Positions 7,657 to 14,624 of a DNA stretch of 15,553 nucleotides are shown piece after piece; the first letter of the stretch is position 1, and each line of letters starts with the position of its first letter. Under the pieces are notes generated by a model. It made no database searches. It was not told the origin of the DNA and saw only the letters and a list, made by a program, of their open reading frames with translations. Made by a program: the position numbers and the translations under genes. Origin of the DNA: CALKWS01 sp048594865 (GTDB lineage Bacteria; Actinomycetota; Actinomycetes; Actinomycetales; Beutenbergiaceae); assembly GCA_048594865.1 (NCBI GenBank), contig JBMDWZ010000320.1, forward strand, positions 1 through 15,553. Reading direction: 5' to 3'.

Positions 7657-9083
7657 GCAAAGTCCTGACCGAACTTCCCGTTGGACAGCGGGTCGGAATC
7701 GCGTTTTCCGGTGGTCTGGATACCTCCGTGGCAGTCGCTTGGATGCGCGAAGCCGGTGCGATCCCGTGCACCTACACCGCCGACATCGGGCAGTACGACG
7801 AAACCGACATCTCCGGAATCCCCGGCCGCGCCAAAACCTACGGCGCCGAGCTGGCCCGCGCCCTGGATTGCCGCGCGCCGCTGGTTGCCGAGGGCTTGGC
7901 GGCCCTGGCCTGCGGTGCCTTCCACATCACCAGCGGTGGTCGCACCTACTTCAACACCACGCCCCTGGGTCGCGCCGTCACCGGCACCTTGTTAGTCCGG
8001 GCGATGCAGTCCGACGGCGTGGACATCTGGGGCGATGGGTCTACCTTCAAGGGCAACGACATCGAGCGGTTCTACCGTTACGGACTGCTGGCCAACCCGA
8101 ACCTGCGGATCTACAAGCCGTGGTTGGACCCGGCGTTCGTTGAGCAACTGGGTGGTCGCACCGAGATGAGTCAGTGGCTTACCGAGCGCAACCTGCCTTA
8201 CCGGGACTCAGCCGAAAAGGCCTACTCCACCGATGCCAACATCTGGGGCGCCACCCACGAGGCCAAGACCCTGGAACACCTGGACGTGTCCCTGGAGACC
8301 GTGGACCCGATCATGGGCGTGAAGTTCTGGGACCCGAGCGTTGCCATCGAGACCGAAGACGTCTCGATCTCCTTCTCCCAGGGACGCCCGGTCGCGATCA
8401 ACGGCAAGTCCTTCGATAACGATGTGGACCTGGTGCACGAGGCCAACACCATCGGTGGCCGCCACGGGCTGGGGATGTCGGACCAGATCGAGAACCGGAT
8501 CATCGAGGCCAAGTCCCGTGGAATCTACGAGGCTCCCGGAATGGCGCTGCTGCACATCGCCTACGAACGGCTGATCGCGGCGATCCACAACGAGGACACC
8601 ATCGCCCACTACCGCGACCAGGGCCGGCGCCTTGGCCGGCTGCTGTACGAAGGCCGCTGGCTCGACCCCCAAGCACTGATGATCCGCGAATCCACCGAGC
8701 GTTGGATCGCTTCGGTAGTGACCGGTGAGGTCACGCTACGCCTGCGCCGCGGCGAGGACTACACGGTGCTGTCCACCGATGGCCCCACGATGTCCTACCA
8801 CCCGGACAAGTTGTCCATGGAGCGCACCGAGGGCGCGGCCTTTGGCCCTACCGACCGGATCGGCCAGTTGACCATGCGCAACCTCGACATCGCCGACTCT
8901 CGCGAGAAGTTGGAAATGTACGCCGAGCAGCCCACCGATCAGGGCTACGTCCAGGTGGAGCACGGCACCTTGTTCGGGGCGTTGCCCGAAGGGGGAGCGG
9001 ACCAGATCTTCCAGAACTCCAGCGTGGCTGGCGACGGTGAAGATGCGTTGGACGCCGCGGCCCTGGATGAGGGCACGGACTGA
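7653..9083 (+). CDS. argG: Argininosuccinate synthase, long (E. coli-like, type 2) form
   Basis: Joins citrulline and aspartate with ATP to form argininosuccinate. The ATP-pyrophosphatase loop SGGLDTS is at residues 19-25. Long stretches such as YFNTTPLGRAVTGT, WGDGSTFKGNDIERFYRYG, RHGLGMSDQIENRIIEAKSR and GRLLYEGRW closely match what I know of E. coli ArgG. Most actinobacteria, such as mycobacteria, carry the shorter type 1 enzyme of about 400 residues. This protein is 476 residues. After the segment REKLEMYAEQ (417-426), where E. coli ArgG nearly ends, it has about 50 more residues, ending in an acidic, Ala-rich tail. The start is GTG with AAGGAG five bases upstream. It overlaps argR by four bases and argH by one. 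Confidence 0.96.
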   Translation: MSKVLTELPVGQRVGIAFSGGLDTSVAVAWMREAGAIPCTYTADIGQYDETDISGIPGRAKTYGAELARALDCRAPLVAEGLAALACGAFHITSGGRTYFNTTPLGRAVTGTLLVRAMQSDGVDIWGDGSTFKGNDIERFYRYGLLANPNLRIYKPWLDPAFVEQLGGRTEMSQWLTERNLPYRDSAEKAYSTDANIWGATHEAKTLEHLDVSLETVDPIMGVKFWDPSVAIETEDVSISFSQGRPVAINGKSFDNDVDLVHEANTIGGRHGLGMSDQIENRIIEAKSRGIYEAPGMALLHIAYERLIAAIHNEDTIAHYRDQGRRLGRLLYEGRWLDPQALMIRESTERWIASVVTGEVTLRLRRGEDYTVLSTDGPTMSYHPDKLSMERTEGAAFGPTDRIGQLTMRNLDIADSREKLEMYAEQPTDQGYVQVEHGTLFGALPEGGADQIFQNSSVAGDGEDALDAAALDEGTD

Positions 9084-10525
9084 TGGTGTCTGCCGCAGAT
9101 CAGGGCGCGCCGAAGGCTAGCGCGGCACTCTGGGGTGGCCGGTTCACCGGGGGTCCAGCCGATGCCTTGGCTGCCCTGAGCGTCTCCACCCACTTCGATT
9201 GGCGCCTGGCCCTGCACGACCTGGACGGCTCCAAGGCCCACGCCCGGGTGCTGCACGGTGCCGGCCTGCTCGATGATGGCGAACTCTCAGGCATGCTCAC
9301 CGCCCTGGATGAGCTGCGCGCAGACGTCGCGTCCGGCGCCGTCGTCGCCGACCCCAGCGATGAGGACGTGCACACCGCCCTGGAACGGTTGCTCATCGAA
9401 CGCGCGGGGCCCGACCTCGGCGGGAAACTGAGGGCCGGACGGTCCCGCAACGACCAGATCGCCACCCTGGTGCGGATGTACCTGCGCGAGCAGGCGCTGG
9501 TCATCGCCTCCGGCGTCTTGGACATCGTCGATGCGTTGTGCGACCAGGCCGCCGCGCACCCGACCGATCCGATGCCCGGGCGCACCCACCTGCAGCACGC
9601 TCAACCGGTGCTGTTGGCCCACCACCTGCTGGCCCACGCCTGGCCGCTGCTGCGCGATGTGCAGCGGCTGCGCGACTTCGACGCCCGCGCGGCGCTGTCA
9701 CCCTATGGTTCGGGTGCGCTGGCGGGTTCCTCCCTCGGCCTGGATCCGGCGGCCGTGGCAGCGGAACTGGGCTTCGATGGCCCGGTCGCCAACTCCATCG
9801 ACGGAACCGCGGCACGTGACGTGGTGGCCGAGTTCTCCTTCGTTGCCGCGATGATCGCTGTGGACCTGTCCCGGTTGTCCGAAGACGTCATCATTTGGGC
9901 GACCAAGGAGTTCGGGTTCATCACCCTGGACGACTCCTACTCCACGGGCTCCTCGATCATGCCGCAGAAGAAGAACCCAGACGTCGCCGAACTGGCGCGC
10001 GGCAAGTCCGGGCGCCTCATCGGCGACCTCGCCGGCCTGCTGGCCACCCTCAAGGGCATGCCGCTGGCCTACAACCGGGACCTGCAGGAAGACAAGGAGC
10101 CGGTGTTCGACGCCGTCGACACCCTGTCCCTGGTGCTACCGGCGGTCGCCGGAATGGTGGCGACTCTGACGTTCCACACCGAGCGGATGGCAGAGCTCGC
10201 GCCCGCAGGGTTCGCGCTCGCAACCGACATCGCCGAATGGTTGGTCCGTCAGGGCGTGCCGTTCCGCTCCGCACACGAGATCGCCGGTGCGTGCGTGCAT
10301 ACCTGTGAGCAGCGCGGTATCGAACTCGATGAGTTGAGCGACGCCGACTTCGCCGAGATCTCCCCGCACCTGACCCCGCAGGTCCGTGAGGTGCTGACCG
10401 TGGAAGGGTCACTCGCCTCCCGCGACGCCGTGGGCGGGACCGCTCCGGTGCGCGTCGCCGAGCAGCTCGCCGACGCCCGTGAGCAGGCCCGGGCCTGGCG
10501 GGACGGCATAGCCGCCATGCGCTGA
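9083..10525 (+). CDS. argH: Argininosuccinate lyase
   Basis: Splits argininosuccinate into arginine and fumarate, the last step of the pathway. It belongs to the fumarase/aspartase superfamily. It is 480 residues, close to the usual length. The family signature TGSSIMPQKKNPD is at 288-300, on the flexible loop bearing the catalytic serine. Other conserved blocks are WGGRFTGGPAD (17-27), GRSRNDQIAT, GRTHLQHAQPV (with the general-acid histidine region) and YNRDLQEDKEP. The first dozen residues are probably a variable leader. Its ATG shares one base with the argG TGA (TGATG), and its own stop shares one base with the ATG of the next gene. Confidence 0.96.
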   Translation: MVSAADQGAPKASAALWGGRFTGGPADALAALSVSTHFDWRLALHDLDGSKAHARVLHGAGLLDDGELSGMLTALDELRADVASGAVVADPSDEDVHTALERLLIERAGPDLGGKLRAGRSRNDQIATLVRMYLREQALVIASGVLDIVDALCDQAAAHPTDPMPGRTHLQHAQPVLLAHHLLAHAWPLLRDVQRLRDFDARAALSPYGSGALAGSSLGLDPAAVAAELGFDGPVANSIDGTAARDVVAEFSFVAAMIAVDLSRLSEDVIIWATKEFGFITLDDSYSTGSSIMPQKKNPDVAELARGKSGRLIGDLAGLLATLKGMPLAYNRDLQEDKEPVFDAVDTLSLVLPAVAGMVATLTFHTERMAELAPAGFALATDIAEWLVRQGVPFRSAHEIAGACVHTCEQRGIELDELSDADFAEISPHLTPQVREVLTVEGSLASRDAVGGTAPVRVAEQLADAREQARAWRDGIAAMR

Positions 10526-11121
10526 TGAGTACCACGCCGCAAGCCCTCGACGTGATCCTGTCCCGGATCAACGGTGCCCCAGCACGCCTGGGTCCCGCCG
10601 ATGGCTCGGTGCCACCTGTTCGCCTGGTCTGCATCGATGGCCCGGCCGGCTCGGGTAAAACCACTCTGGCCGAGCAACTGCAATCCCAGGCCGGCGCGCA
10701 CGTGGTGCACATGGACGACGTCTACAACGGGTGGACGGGGCTACTCAGCGCACCGCAGCGCATCGCGGAGCAGATCATCGCGCCCATGGCGGCAGGGGAG
10801 CCCGGCCGATTTCAACGGTATGACTGGCATGCCGACGCCTACGCCGACTGGGTCGAGGTTCCCAGGGCTGCCTTGGTGGTGATCGAAGGGTGCGGTTCGG
10901 GATCACGCGTGGTCGCCGAGCACGTGGGCCTACTCATCTGGGTCGCCGCCTCCGATGACCTGCGGCTGCACCGCGGTCTGGAACGCGACGGAGAGCAGGC
11001 CATGCCGCAATGGCAGGACTTCATGGCCGATGAGCGGATCCTGTACTCCCGTGAGCAGACCCCGCAGCGGGCGGACCTGCACCTGGATGCCTGGGGTGAA
11101 CTGACATCGTGGGGCCAGTGA
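10525..11121 (+). CDS. P-loop kinase, uridine-kinase-like, substrate unknown
   Basis: A 198-residue nucleoside-kinase-type P-loop protein. A perfect Walker A motif GPAGSGKTT is at residues 39-47, preceded by the strand RLVCID. HMDDVYNGW (62-70) resembles the acid-bearing substrate segment after the first strand of uridine and related kinases. A later strand, ALVVIEGCGSGS, looks like a Walker-B-like core strand. I do not recognise a defined substrate. Uridine kinase is only the usual automatic label. It is the ninth gene of the coupled run (TGATG overlap with argH), so it is probably cotranscribed with the arginine genes, which does not prove a role in arginine metabolism. Its last codons lie in a 17-bp tandem repeat, and its reading frame continues open past the stop into the next gene. 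Confidence 0.85.
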   Translation: MSTTPQALDVILSRINGAPARLGPADGSVPPVRLVCIDGPAGSGKTTLAEQLQSQAGAHVVHMDDVYNGWTGLLSAPQRIAEQIIAPMAAGEPGRFQRYDWHADAYADWVEVPRAALVVIEGCGSGSRVVAEHVGLLIWVAASDDLRLHRGLERDGEQAMPQWQDFMADERILYSREQTPQRADLHLDAWGELTSWGQ

Positions 11122-11151
11122 CATCGTGAATCCAGTGACATCGGGAGAGCC
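11102..11151. repeat. 17-bp direct tandem repeat, about 2.5-3 copies
   Basis: Units beginning TGACATCG start at 11102, 11119 and 11136, exactly 17 bases apart. The first two share TGACATCGTG plus a final CCAG. The third diverges after TGACATCG. The array covers the last kinase codons, its TGA stop (which is the start of unit two) and the following gap. Because 17 is not a multiple of three, any gain or loss of a unit changes the reading frame and the kinase C-terminus. Confidence 0.75.
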
Positions 11152-11152
11152 A

Positions 11153-11182
11153 ATGGCCACGCGAGCGCAATCGCCCAGCTGA
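11153..11182 (+). other. Nine-codon mini-ORF coupled to the glycosylase start, or remnant of its true start
   Basis: ATG at 11153, preceded by GGGAGA, opens a frame MATRAQSPS that ends in TGA at 11180-11182. That stop shares a base with the ATG of the glycosylase gene (TGATG), the same junction style as argG/argH and argH/kinase. It could serve as a coupling leader. Alternatively, it may be the original start codon, put out of frame by a one-base change. Confidence 0.4.
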
Positions 11183-11775
11183 TGTGTGCCTCACCGGCGG
11201 TGGACCTGGCCCCGACTCTCCTCGGGGCTTTGGTGCACGCGCGCGCCGGTGGCCAGCACGTGGCCGTGCGGATCGTGGAAGTCGAGGCCTATGAAGGCTC
11301 CGATGACCCGGCCTCCCACGCCTACCGCGGGCCGAGCACCCGCAACGCTTCGATGTTCGGTCCCGCAGACCACCTATACGTCTACCAGCACCTGGGCCTG
11401 CACCACTGTGTGAACCTCGTCTGCGGACCCGCCGGGACGCCGTCGGCCATCTTGTTGCGCGCCGGTGAGGTGGTGATCGGCGCAGGCCATGCCTTCAGCC
11501 GACGCAACGCGGCGGGGGTCTGTCGCACCAGCCGCGACCTGGCCCGCGGGCCAGGTCGGCTCGCGGTGGCCCTCGGATTGACGCGAGTGCACGACGGCGT
11601 AGCGATCGGGGGAGATCTGCTCACCATCGAGCCACCCGCCCAGGCGCCGACGTTTGTCACCGGCCCACGGGTGGGCGTTGGGAAGGCCGGGGCGGACCCG
11701 GTTCGGTTTCCCTGGCGGTTCTACCTCCCCGATGACCCGCACGTGTCACCGTTCCGAGCGGGCGCTACTCGATGA
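11182..11775 (+). CDS. 3-methyladenine DNA glycosylase (AAG/MPG family)
   Basis: Base-excision-repair enzyme that removes alkylated purines. It is 197 residues, normal for bacterial members. Diagnostic segments are RIVEVEAYEG (30-39, with Glu35 as the expected catalytic base), SHAYRGPSTRNASMFG (45-60), LYVYQHLGLHHCVNLVCG (65-82), AILLRAGEV (89-97), LARGPGRLAVALGL, and GPRVGVGKAG near the C-terminus. The first ATG gives MCASPAVDLAPTLLG. Relatives usually carry several residues before this point. The upstream frame is open (HASAIAQL precedes Met) but offers no ATG or GTG, so the true start is uncertain. The frame is the same as the upstream kinase, with only that kinase's TGA between them. The 3' end overlaps the convergent lipoprotein gene by 11 bases. 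Confidence 0.9.
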   Translation: MCASPAVDLAPTLLGALVHARAGGQHVAVRIVEVEAYEGSDDPASHAYRGPSTRNASMFGPADHLYVYQHLGLHHCVNLVCGPAGTPSAILLRAGEVVIGAGHAFSRRNAAGVCRTSRDLARGPGRLAVALGLTRVHDGVAIGGDLLTIEPPAQAPTFVTGPRVGVGKAGADPVRFPWRFYLPDDPHVSPFRAGATR

Positions 11776-12337
11776 CCGGCTCGTCGCTTACCTGGATATC
11801 CACGGTGCCGCCGGAATCGGGCAGGTACAAGGTCCCGTACGCAGGACCGGAGAACCCGTACTCGAAATCGATGGTGTTGGCACCGACCTCGGCGCTGGGA
11901 CCTTCCTCCAACTCATAGCCGAGTTCGGGCCGGACCTCTTCATAGAACGCGATGACCGAGGCCGGGTCATCGGTGGCGATCGAGAACTGCCACAAACCCG
12001 ACATGGTGAAACTCCCCAGCGGCTCGGTCCCGGCAGGAATCGGAAATTCTTCAAGGTCGGCGGGCCCGTCCTCGGGAACCGGAATCATCTCGGGTTCCGC
12101 CGCCGCGTCAGCGCTCTCACCCTCGCCCTCGTCGGAATCGCCGGACTCGGTGTCAGCGGACTCGGTGTCACCGGACTCGTCGGTCTCTTGCTCCTCGGTC
12201 TCGGTGTCGGTGTCGGTGTCAGTGCTCTCGACCGAGGTTTGCTCCTCTGCCGGATCCTGCGAGCCGTCGTCGCCGCTGCAGGCGCTCAGTCCGAGCACCA
12301 GTCCAAACCCGATGAGCGCGGTGGTGGTCTTACGCAT
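11765..12337 (-). CDS. Acidic lipoprotein of unknown function
   Basis: A 190-residue predicted lipoprotein. MRKTTTALIGFGLVLGLSAC is a textbook type II signal peptide, with the lipobox LSAC and lipidated Cys20. An extremely acidic, Thr/Ser/Glu/Asp-rich linker follows to about residue 90. It includes in-frame repeats (TDTDTDTE; DTESADTESGD) encoded by a 15-bp and a 6-bp DNA period. The C-terminal domain (about 95-190) contains SGLWQFSIATDDPASVIAFYEEVRPELGYEL and ends DIQVSDEPVIE. Its pattern recalls small substrate-free domains of other actinobacterial lipoproteins, but I assign no function. The start was chosen because AGGAGG lies six bases before this ATG. An in-frame ATG two codons upstream abuts the same AGGAGG. 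It probably sits on the outer face of the membrane. Confidence 0.85.
   Translation of the reverse strand: MRKTTTALIGFGLVLGLSACSGDDGSQDPAEEQTSVESTDTDTDTETEEQETDESGDTESADTESGDSDEGEGESADAAAEPEMIPVPEDGPADLEEFPIPAGTEPLGSFTMSGLWQFSIATDDPASVIAFYEEVRPELGYELEEGPSAEVGANTIDFEYGFSGPAYGTLYLPDSGGTVDIQVSDEPVIE
12142..12221. repeat. In-frame low-complexity repeats in the lipoprotein linker
   Basis: CGGACTCGGTGTCA recurs at 12142 and 12157, with a partial third copy at 12172, a 15-bp period (five codons). Nearby, GGTGTC repeats with a 6-bp period (about 12200-12221). Both periods are multiples of three, so length changes would keep the frame and only alter linker length. Confidence 0.7.
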
Positions 12338-12357
12338 CGTCATCCTCCTGTGGGTCT

Positions 12358-12378
12358 TTCCGCATACGGGTTGCGGAA
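12358..12378. promoter_or_regulatory. Inverted repeat in the lipoprotein 5' region
   Basis: TTCCGCA (12358-12364) and TGCGGAA (12372-12378) form a perfect 7-bp inverted repeat with a 7-base centre. It ends nine bases upstream of the AGGAGG ribosome site of the lipoprotein gene. It could be a repressor operator or an mRNA hairpin near the ribosome site. No factor can be named. Confidence 0.4.
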
Positions 12379-12450
12379 CAGAAGGCCACGGTCGCTGAGC
12401 CGGGCCAGCCACACAATGCAATTGGGATGCAGTTACGCGCGAACTGCCCG

Positions 12451-12554
12451 ACTCCACCAACCTCTATTGCTGCCGCACTCCACCAACCTCTGTGGCTGGC
12501 CTCTGCCGCCAACCCTTGTGGCTGGCGTGTGCCGCTAACCGCTACTGCCAACCG
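12451..12554. repeat. Degenerate 26-bp tandem repeat, about 4 units
   Basis: Units start at 12451, 12477, 12503 and 12529. The first two share ACTCCACCAACCTCT. Units two and three share TTGTGGCTGGC or TGTGGCTGGC. CCAACC or CTAACC recurs at 12456, 12482, 12508 and 12534. It fills most of the 204-bp gap between the lipoprotein and DinB genes (12338-12541) and runs into the last codons of the DinB gene. Apart from the inverted repeat at 12358-12378, I see nothing else clear in this gap. Confidence 0.75.
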
Positions 12555-13177
12555 ACGGGCGACTCACCGCTGACGGCTCGCCAGTCCGATGGTGGATCCT
12601 CACCTACGCGGCCATCGAGCGACTCGCGCAGTAGGTCGAGATGACCGGTGTGCCGGCCATACTCCTCCACCAGGTCAAAGAGCAGACGCCGCAGGCTCAC
12701 CACGTAGCCTTCATCGGCGCCCCAGGCGATCCGCTGGTCGAGCCCACCTTGAGCGAGCGCGGCCTGCAGGCGGGCATCGGATCTGGCCACGGCGGCATCC
12801 CACAGCCCATAGAGCTGCGCCGGCTCCATCCCGGTGATGTCGAAGGTGTATTGCACCGGGGAACCCTGATACTCCCGCATGCCGGCCCACGGCGGTCCGT
12901 AGCTCGCGCCGGACAGCGCCATCCCGAACTTCTCATCTTCCGCGCACGCTAAGTGCTTGAGCAGGGCGCCGACGCTCAGCCCGGAGGCCGGGGCCCGGTG
13001 CCTCAGTTGCTCGGCATCGAGCCCGTCGGCCTTCCATCGAAAGGTGGTGCGAAGCCGGCGCAACGAACCGACCAGATGCTCCACTTCGTTGCCGGACAAC
13101 GGCGGCTCCCACGGTGGATCCTGCTCGCCCGCGGGTTGAGCGCCGGTGACCTCTGAGTTTTCCCCCTGGTTATCCAT
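12542..13177 (-). CDS. DinB/DUF664-family protein
   Basis: A 211-residue member of the DinB-like four-helix-bundle superfamily, DUF664 branch. Some relatives are metal-dependent thiol transferases, including mycothiol-dependent enzymes of actinobacteria, but this protein's reaction is unknown. The expected metal-ligand histidines are visible: His75 in ALLKHLACAEDEKF, and His176 and His179 in EEYGRHTGHLDLLRESLDG. TTFRWKADGLDAEQLRHRAP (44-63) is also typical of the family. The first 25 residues are a polar, proline-containing leader. No Shine-Dalgarno precedes the ATG. Instead, TAGCAT ends seven bases before it, suggesting a leaderless message. It is transcribed divergently from tyrS, and its stop lies in a 26-bp tandem repeat. 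Confidence 0.88.
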   Translation of the reverse strand: MDNQGENSEVTGAQPAGEQDPPWEPPLSGNEVEHLVGSLRRLRTTFRWKADGLDAEQLRHRAPASGLSVGALLKHLACAEDEKFGMALSGASYGPPWAGMREYQGSPVQYTFDITGMEPAQLYGLWDAAVARSDARLQAALAQGGLDQRIAWGADEGYVVSLRRLLFDLVEEYGRHTGHLDLLRESLDGRVGEDPPSDWRAVSGESPVGWQ

Positions 13178-13183
13178 GGCCGG

Positions 13184-13189
13184 ATGCTA
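13184..13189 (-). promoter_or_regulatory. Candidate -10 for a leaderless DinB-family mRNA
   Basis: On the minus strand TAGCAT (13189-13184) is followed by six bases and then the ATG at 13177. This puts the likely transcription start on the A of the start codon. No convincing -35 is seen, and no ribosome site exists. Confidence 0.4.
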
Positions 13190-13244
13190 CGCCTGGGCGC
13201 CGACATCCGCGCCGGATCTCGGTGGACGGCACCTTTCGGGCGGC

Positions 13245-13301
13245 TAGCGCCGCTGGCAGTATCGTCGGCGACGGAAACTATTGGCAGGCCACCACGGTGG
13301 C
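13245..13301. other. Divergent intergenic region with two small inverted repeats
   Basis: The 144-bp gap between the DinB gene and tyrS contains GCGGC-TAGC-GCCGC (near 13241-13254) and GCCACC-AC-GGTGGC (13288-13301). The second lies about 20 bases before tyrS. No reliable tyrS promoter could be picked by eye. I see no T-box leader, for which the gap is too short. GAAGG (13306-13310) and GAGG (13315-13318) are the candidate tyrS ribosome sites. Confidence 0.35.
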
Positions 13302-13321
13302 GAATGAAGGTGTAGAGGTAC

Positions 13322-14593
13322 ATGAGCGAGATCCTGGACGATCTGCGTTGGCGCGGATTGATTGCCCAGTCCACTGACTTACAGGCGCTTGGCAAGGCGC
13401 TGGAGAAAGGGCAGGTCACCGTCTATGGCGGGTTCGATCCCACAGCTCCGAGTCTGCACATTGGCCACGTCGTCCTCATCATGACGTTGCGCCGACTCCA
13501 GAAGGCCGGACACCGGCCGCTCGCACTCGTCGGCGGCGCCACCGGACTCATCGGCGACCCCCGTGAGGTGGGGGAGCGGACGTTGAACTCCCCGGAGATG
13601 GTGGCGCAATGGGTAAACGGACTTCGCGCGCAGATCGAGCCGTTCCTCGAGTTCGACGGTCCCAACGCCGCAACGATGGTCAACAACCTGGATTGGACCT
13701 CGGGCCTGAGCGCTATCGAGTTCCTACGTGATGTGGGCAAGCACTACCGGTTGGGCACGATGCTCGCCAAGGACATCGTCGCGCGCCGGATGGCCTCGGA
13801 TGAGGGCATCAGTTTCACCGAGTTCAGCTACCAAATCCTGCAGGGAATGGACTTCCTTGAGCTCTACCGGCGACACGACTGCACCCTGCAGGTCGGCGGG
13901 AGCGATCAGTGGGGCAACCTCGTGTCCGGCGTGGACCTGGTCCGTCGCACCACGGGGGAGCACGTGCACGCCCTGACCTCACCGCTGATCACACGGTCCG
14001 ACGGCGTCAAGATGAGCAAGTCCGAGGGTGCCGCCATTTGGTTGGACCCCAAGCTCACCAGCCCCTATGCGATGTACCAGTACCTGGTAAACACCCCGGA
14101 TGCCGACGTCGTCAAATACCTCAAGGCCTACACCTTCCGCACGCGTGAAGAGATTGAGGCGTTGGAGCTTGACGTCGCGGAGCGGCCATATGCCCGCGAG
14201 GCGCAGAAGGCGCTGGCCTTCGACGTCACCGCAATGGTGCACGGTGAAGCTGCCGCCACATCGGTGGTGGCCGCCTCCGGTGCATTGTTTGGTCGCGGTG
14301 AATTGCGCGAACTCGATGTACAAACGTTGAGCGACGCTGTCGCCGAAATCCCTAATGGCGATGTCGAGCTCGGGCAGGACACAATTGTTCAGGCACTACT
14401 CGTCACCGGATTGAGCGACAGCGCCAACGCCGCGCGCCGCGCGGTGTCCGACGGCGGTGCGTACCTGAACAACGTCAAGGTCACCGATGCCGGCCAGGTC
14501 ATCACCAGCGAAGACCTGCTGCCAGGGGGCGTCGCGGTGGTGCGCCGCGGGCGCCGCAATCTGGCCGCGATCAGGCCCCAGCAAGCAGTTTGA
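13322..14593 (+). CDS. tyrS: Tyrosyl-tRNA synthetase
   Basis: Class I aminoacyl-tRNA synthetase that charges tRNA-Tyr. It is 423 residues, the normal length of the bacterial TyrS type. The ATP-binding signature HIGH is at residues 46-49 (SLHIGHV) and KMSKS at 230-234. The tyrosine-binding region includes VYGGFDPTAPSLH and GGSDQWGN. A C-terminal S4-like RNA-binding domain (about 355-416) contains RRAVSDGGAYLNN. The start ATG has GAAGG nine bases upstream. The gene has its own hairpin terminator downstream and precedes the rRNA operon. Confidence 0.97.
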   Translation: MSEILDDLRWRGLIAQSTDLQALGKALEKGQVTVYGGFDPTAPSLHIGHVVLIMTLRRLQKAGHRPLALVGGATGLIGDPREVGERTLNSPEMVAQWVNGLRAQIEPFLEFDGPNAATMVNNLDWTSGLSAIEFLRDVGKHYRLGTMLAKDIVARRMASDEGISFTEFSYQILQGMDFLELYRRHDCTLQVGGSDQWGNLVSGVDLVRRTTGEHVHALTSPLITRSDGVKMSKSEGAAIWLDPKLTSPYAMYQYLVNTPDADVVKYLKAYTFRTREEIEALELDVAERPYAREAQKALAFDVTAMVHGEAAATSVVAASGALFGRGELRELDVQTLSDAVAEIPNGDVELGQDTIVQALLVTGLSDSANAARRAVSDGGAYLNNVKVTDAGQVITSEDLLPGGVAVVRRGRRNLAAIRPQQAV

Positions 14594-14624
14594 AACTTCT
14601 TGCGGTGACCTGGCACACGTTCCA

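Noticed and set aside
11952..12398. 148-codon plus-strand frame with a Ser-Val repeat tail
   Set aside because: It is a shadow of the same in-frame DNA repeats in the lipoprotein linker, with no start signals or homology.
11654..12538. 294-codon plus-strand frame with a hydrophobic, Gly/Leu/Val-rich middle
   Set aside because: It is the antisense of the acidic Ser/Asp/Glu linker of the lipoprotein. The minus strand has AGGAGG, a signal peptide and a lipobox, so the apparent membrane protein is an artefact.
13178..13321. Possible T-box riboswitch upstream of tyrS
   Set aside because: The gap is only 144 bp, I find no T-box sequence or antiterminator, and the two inverted repeats are too small.
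11776..13321. Possible genomic island between the glycosylase gene and tyrS
   Set aside because: No integrase, tRNA, attachment repeat or compositional break is visible. The lipoprotein and DinB genes have ordinary actinobacterial codon use.
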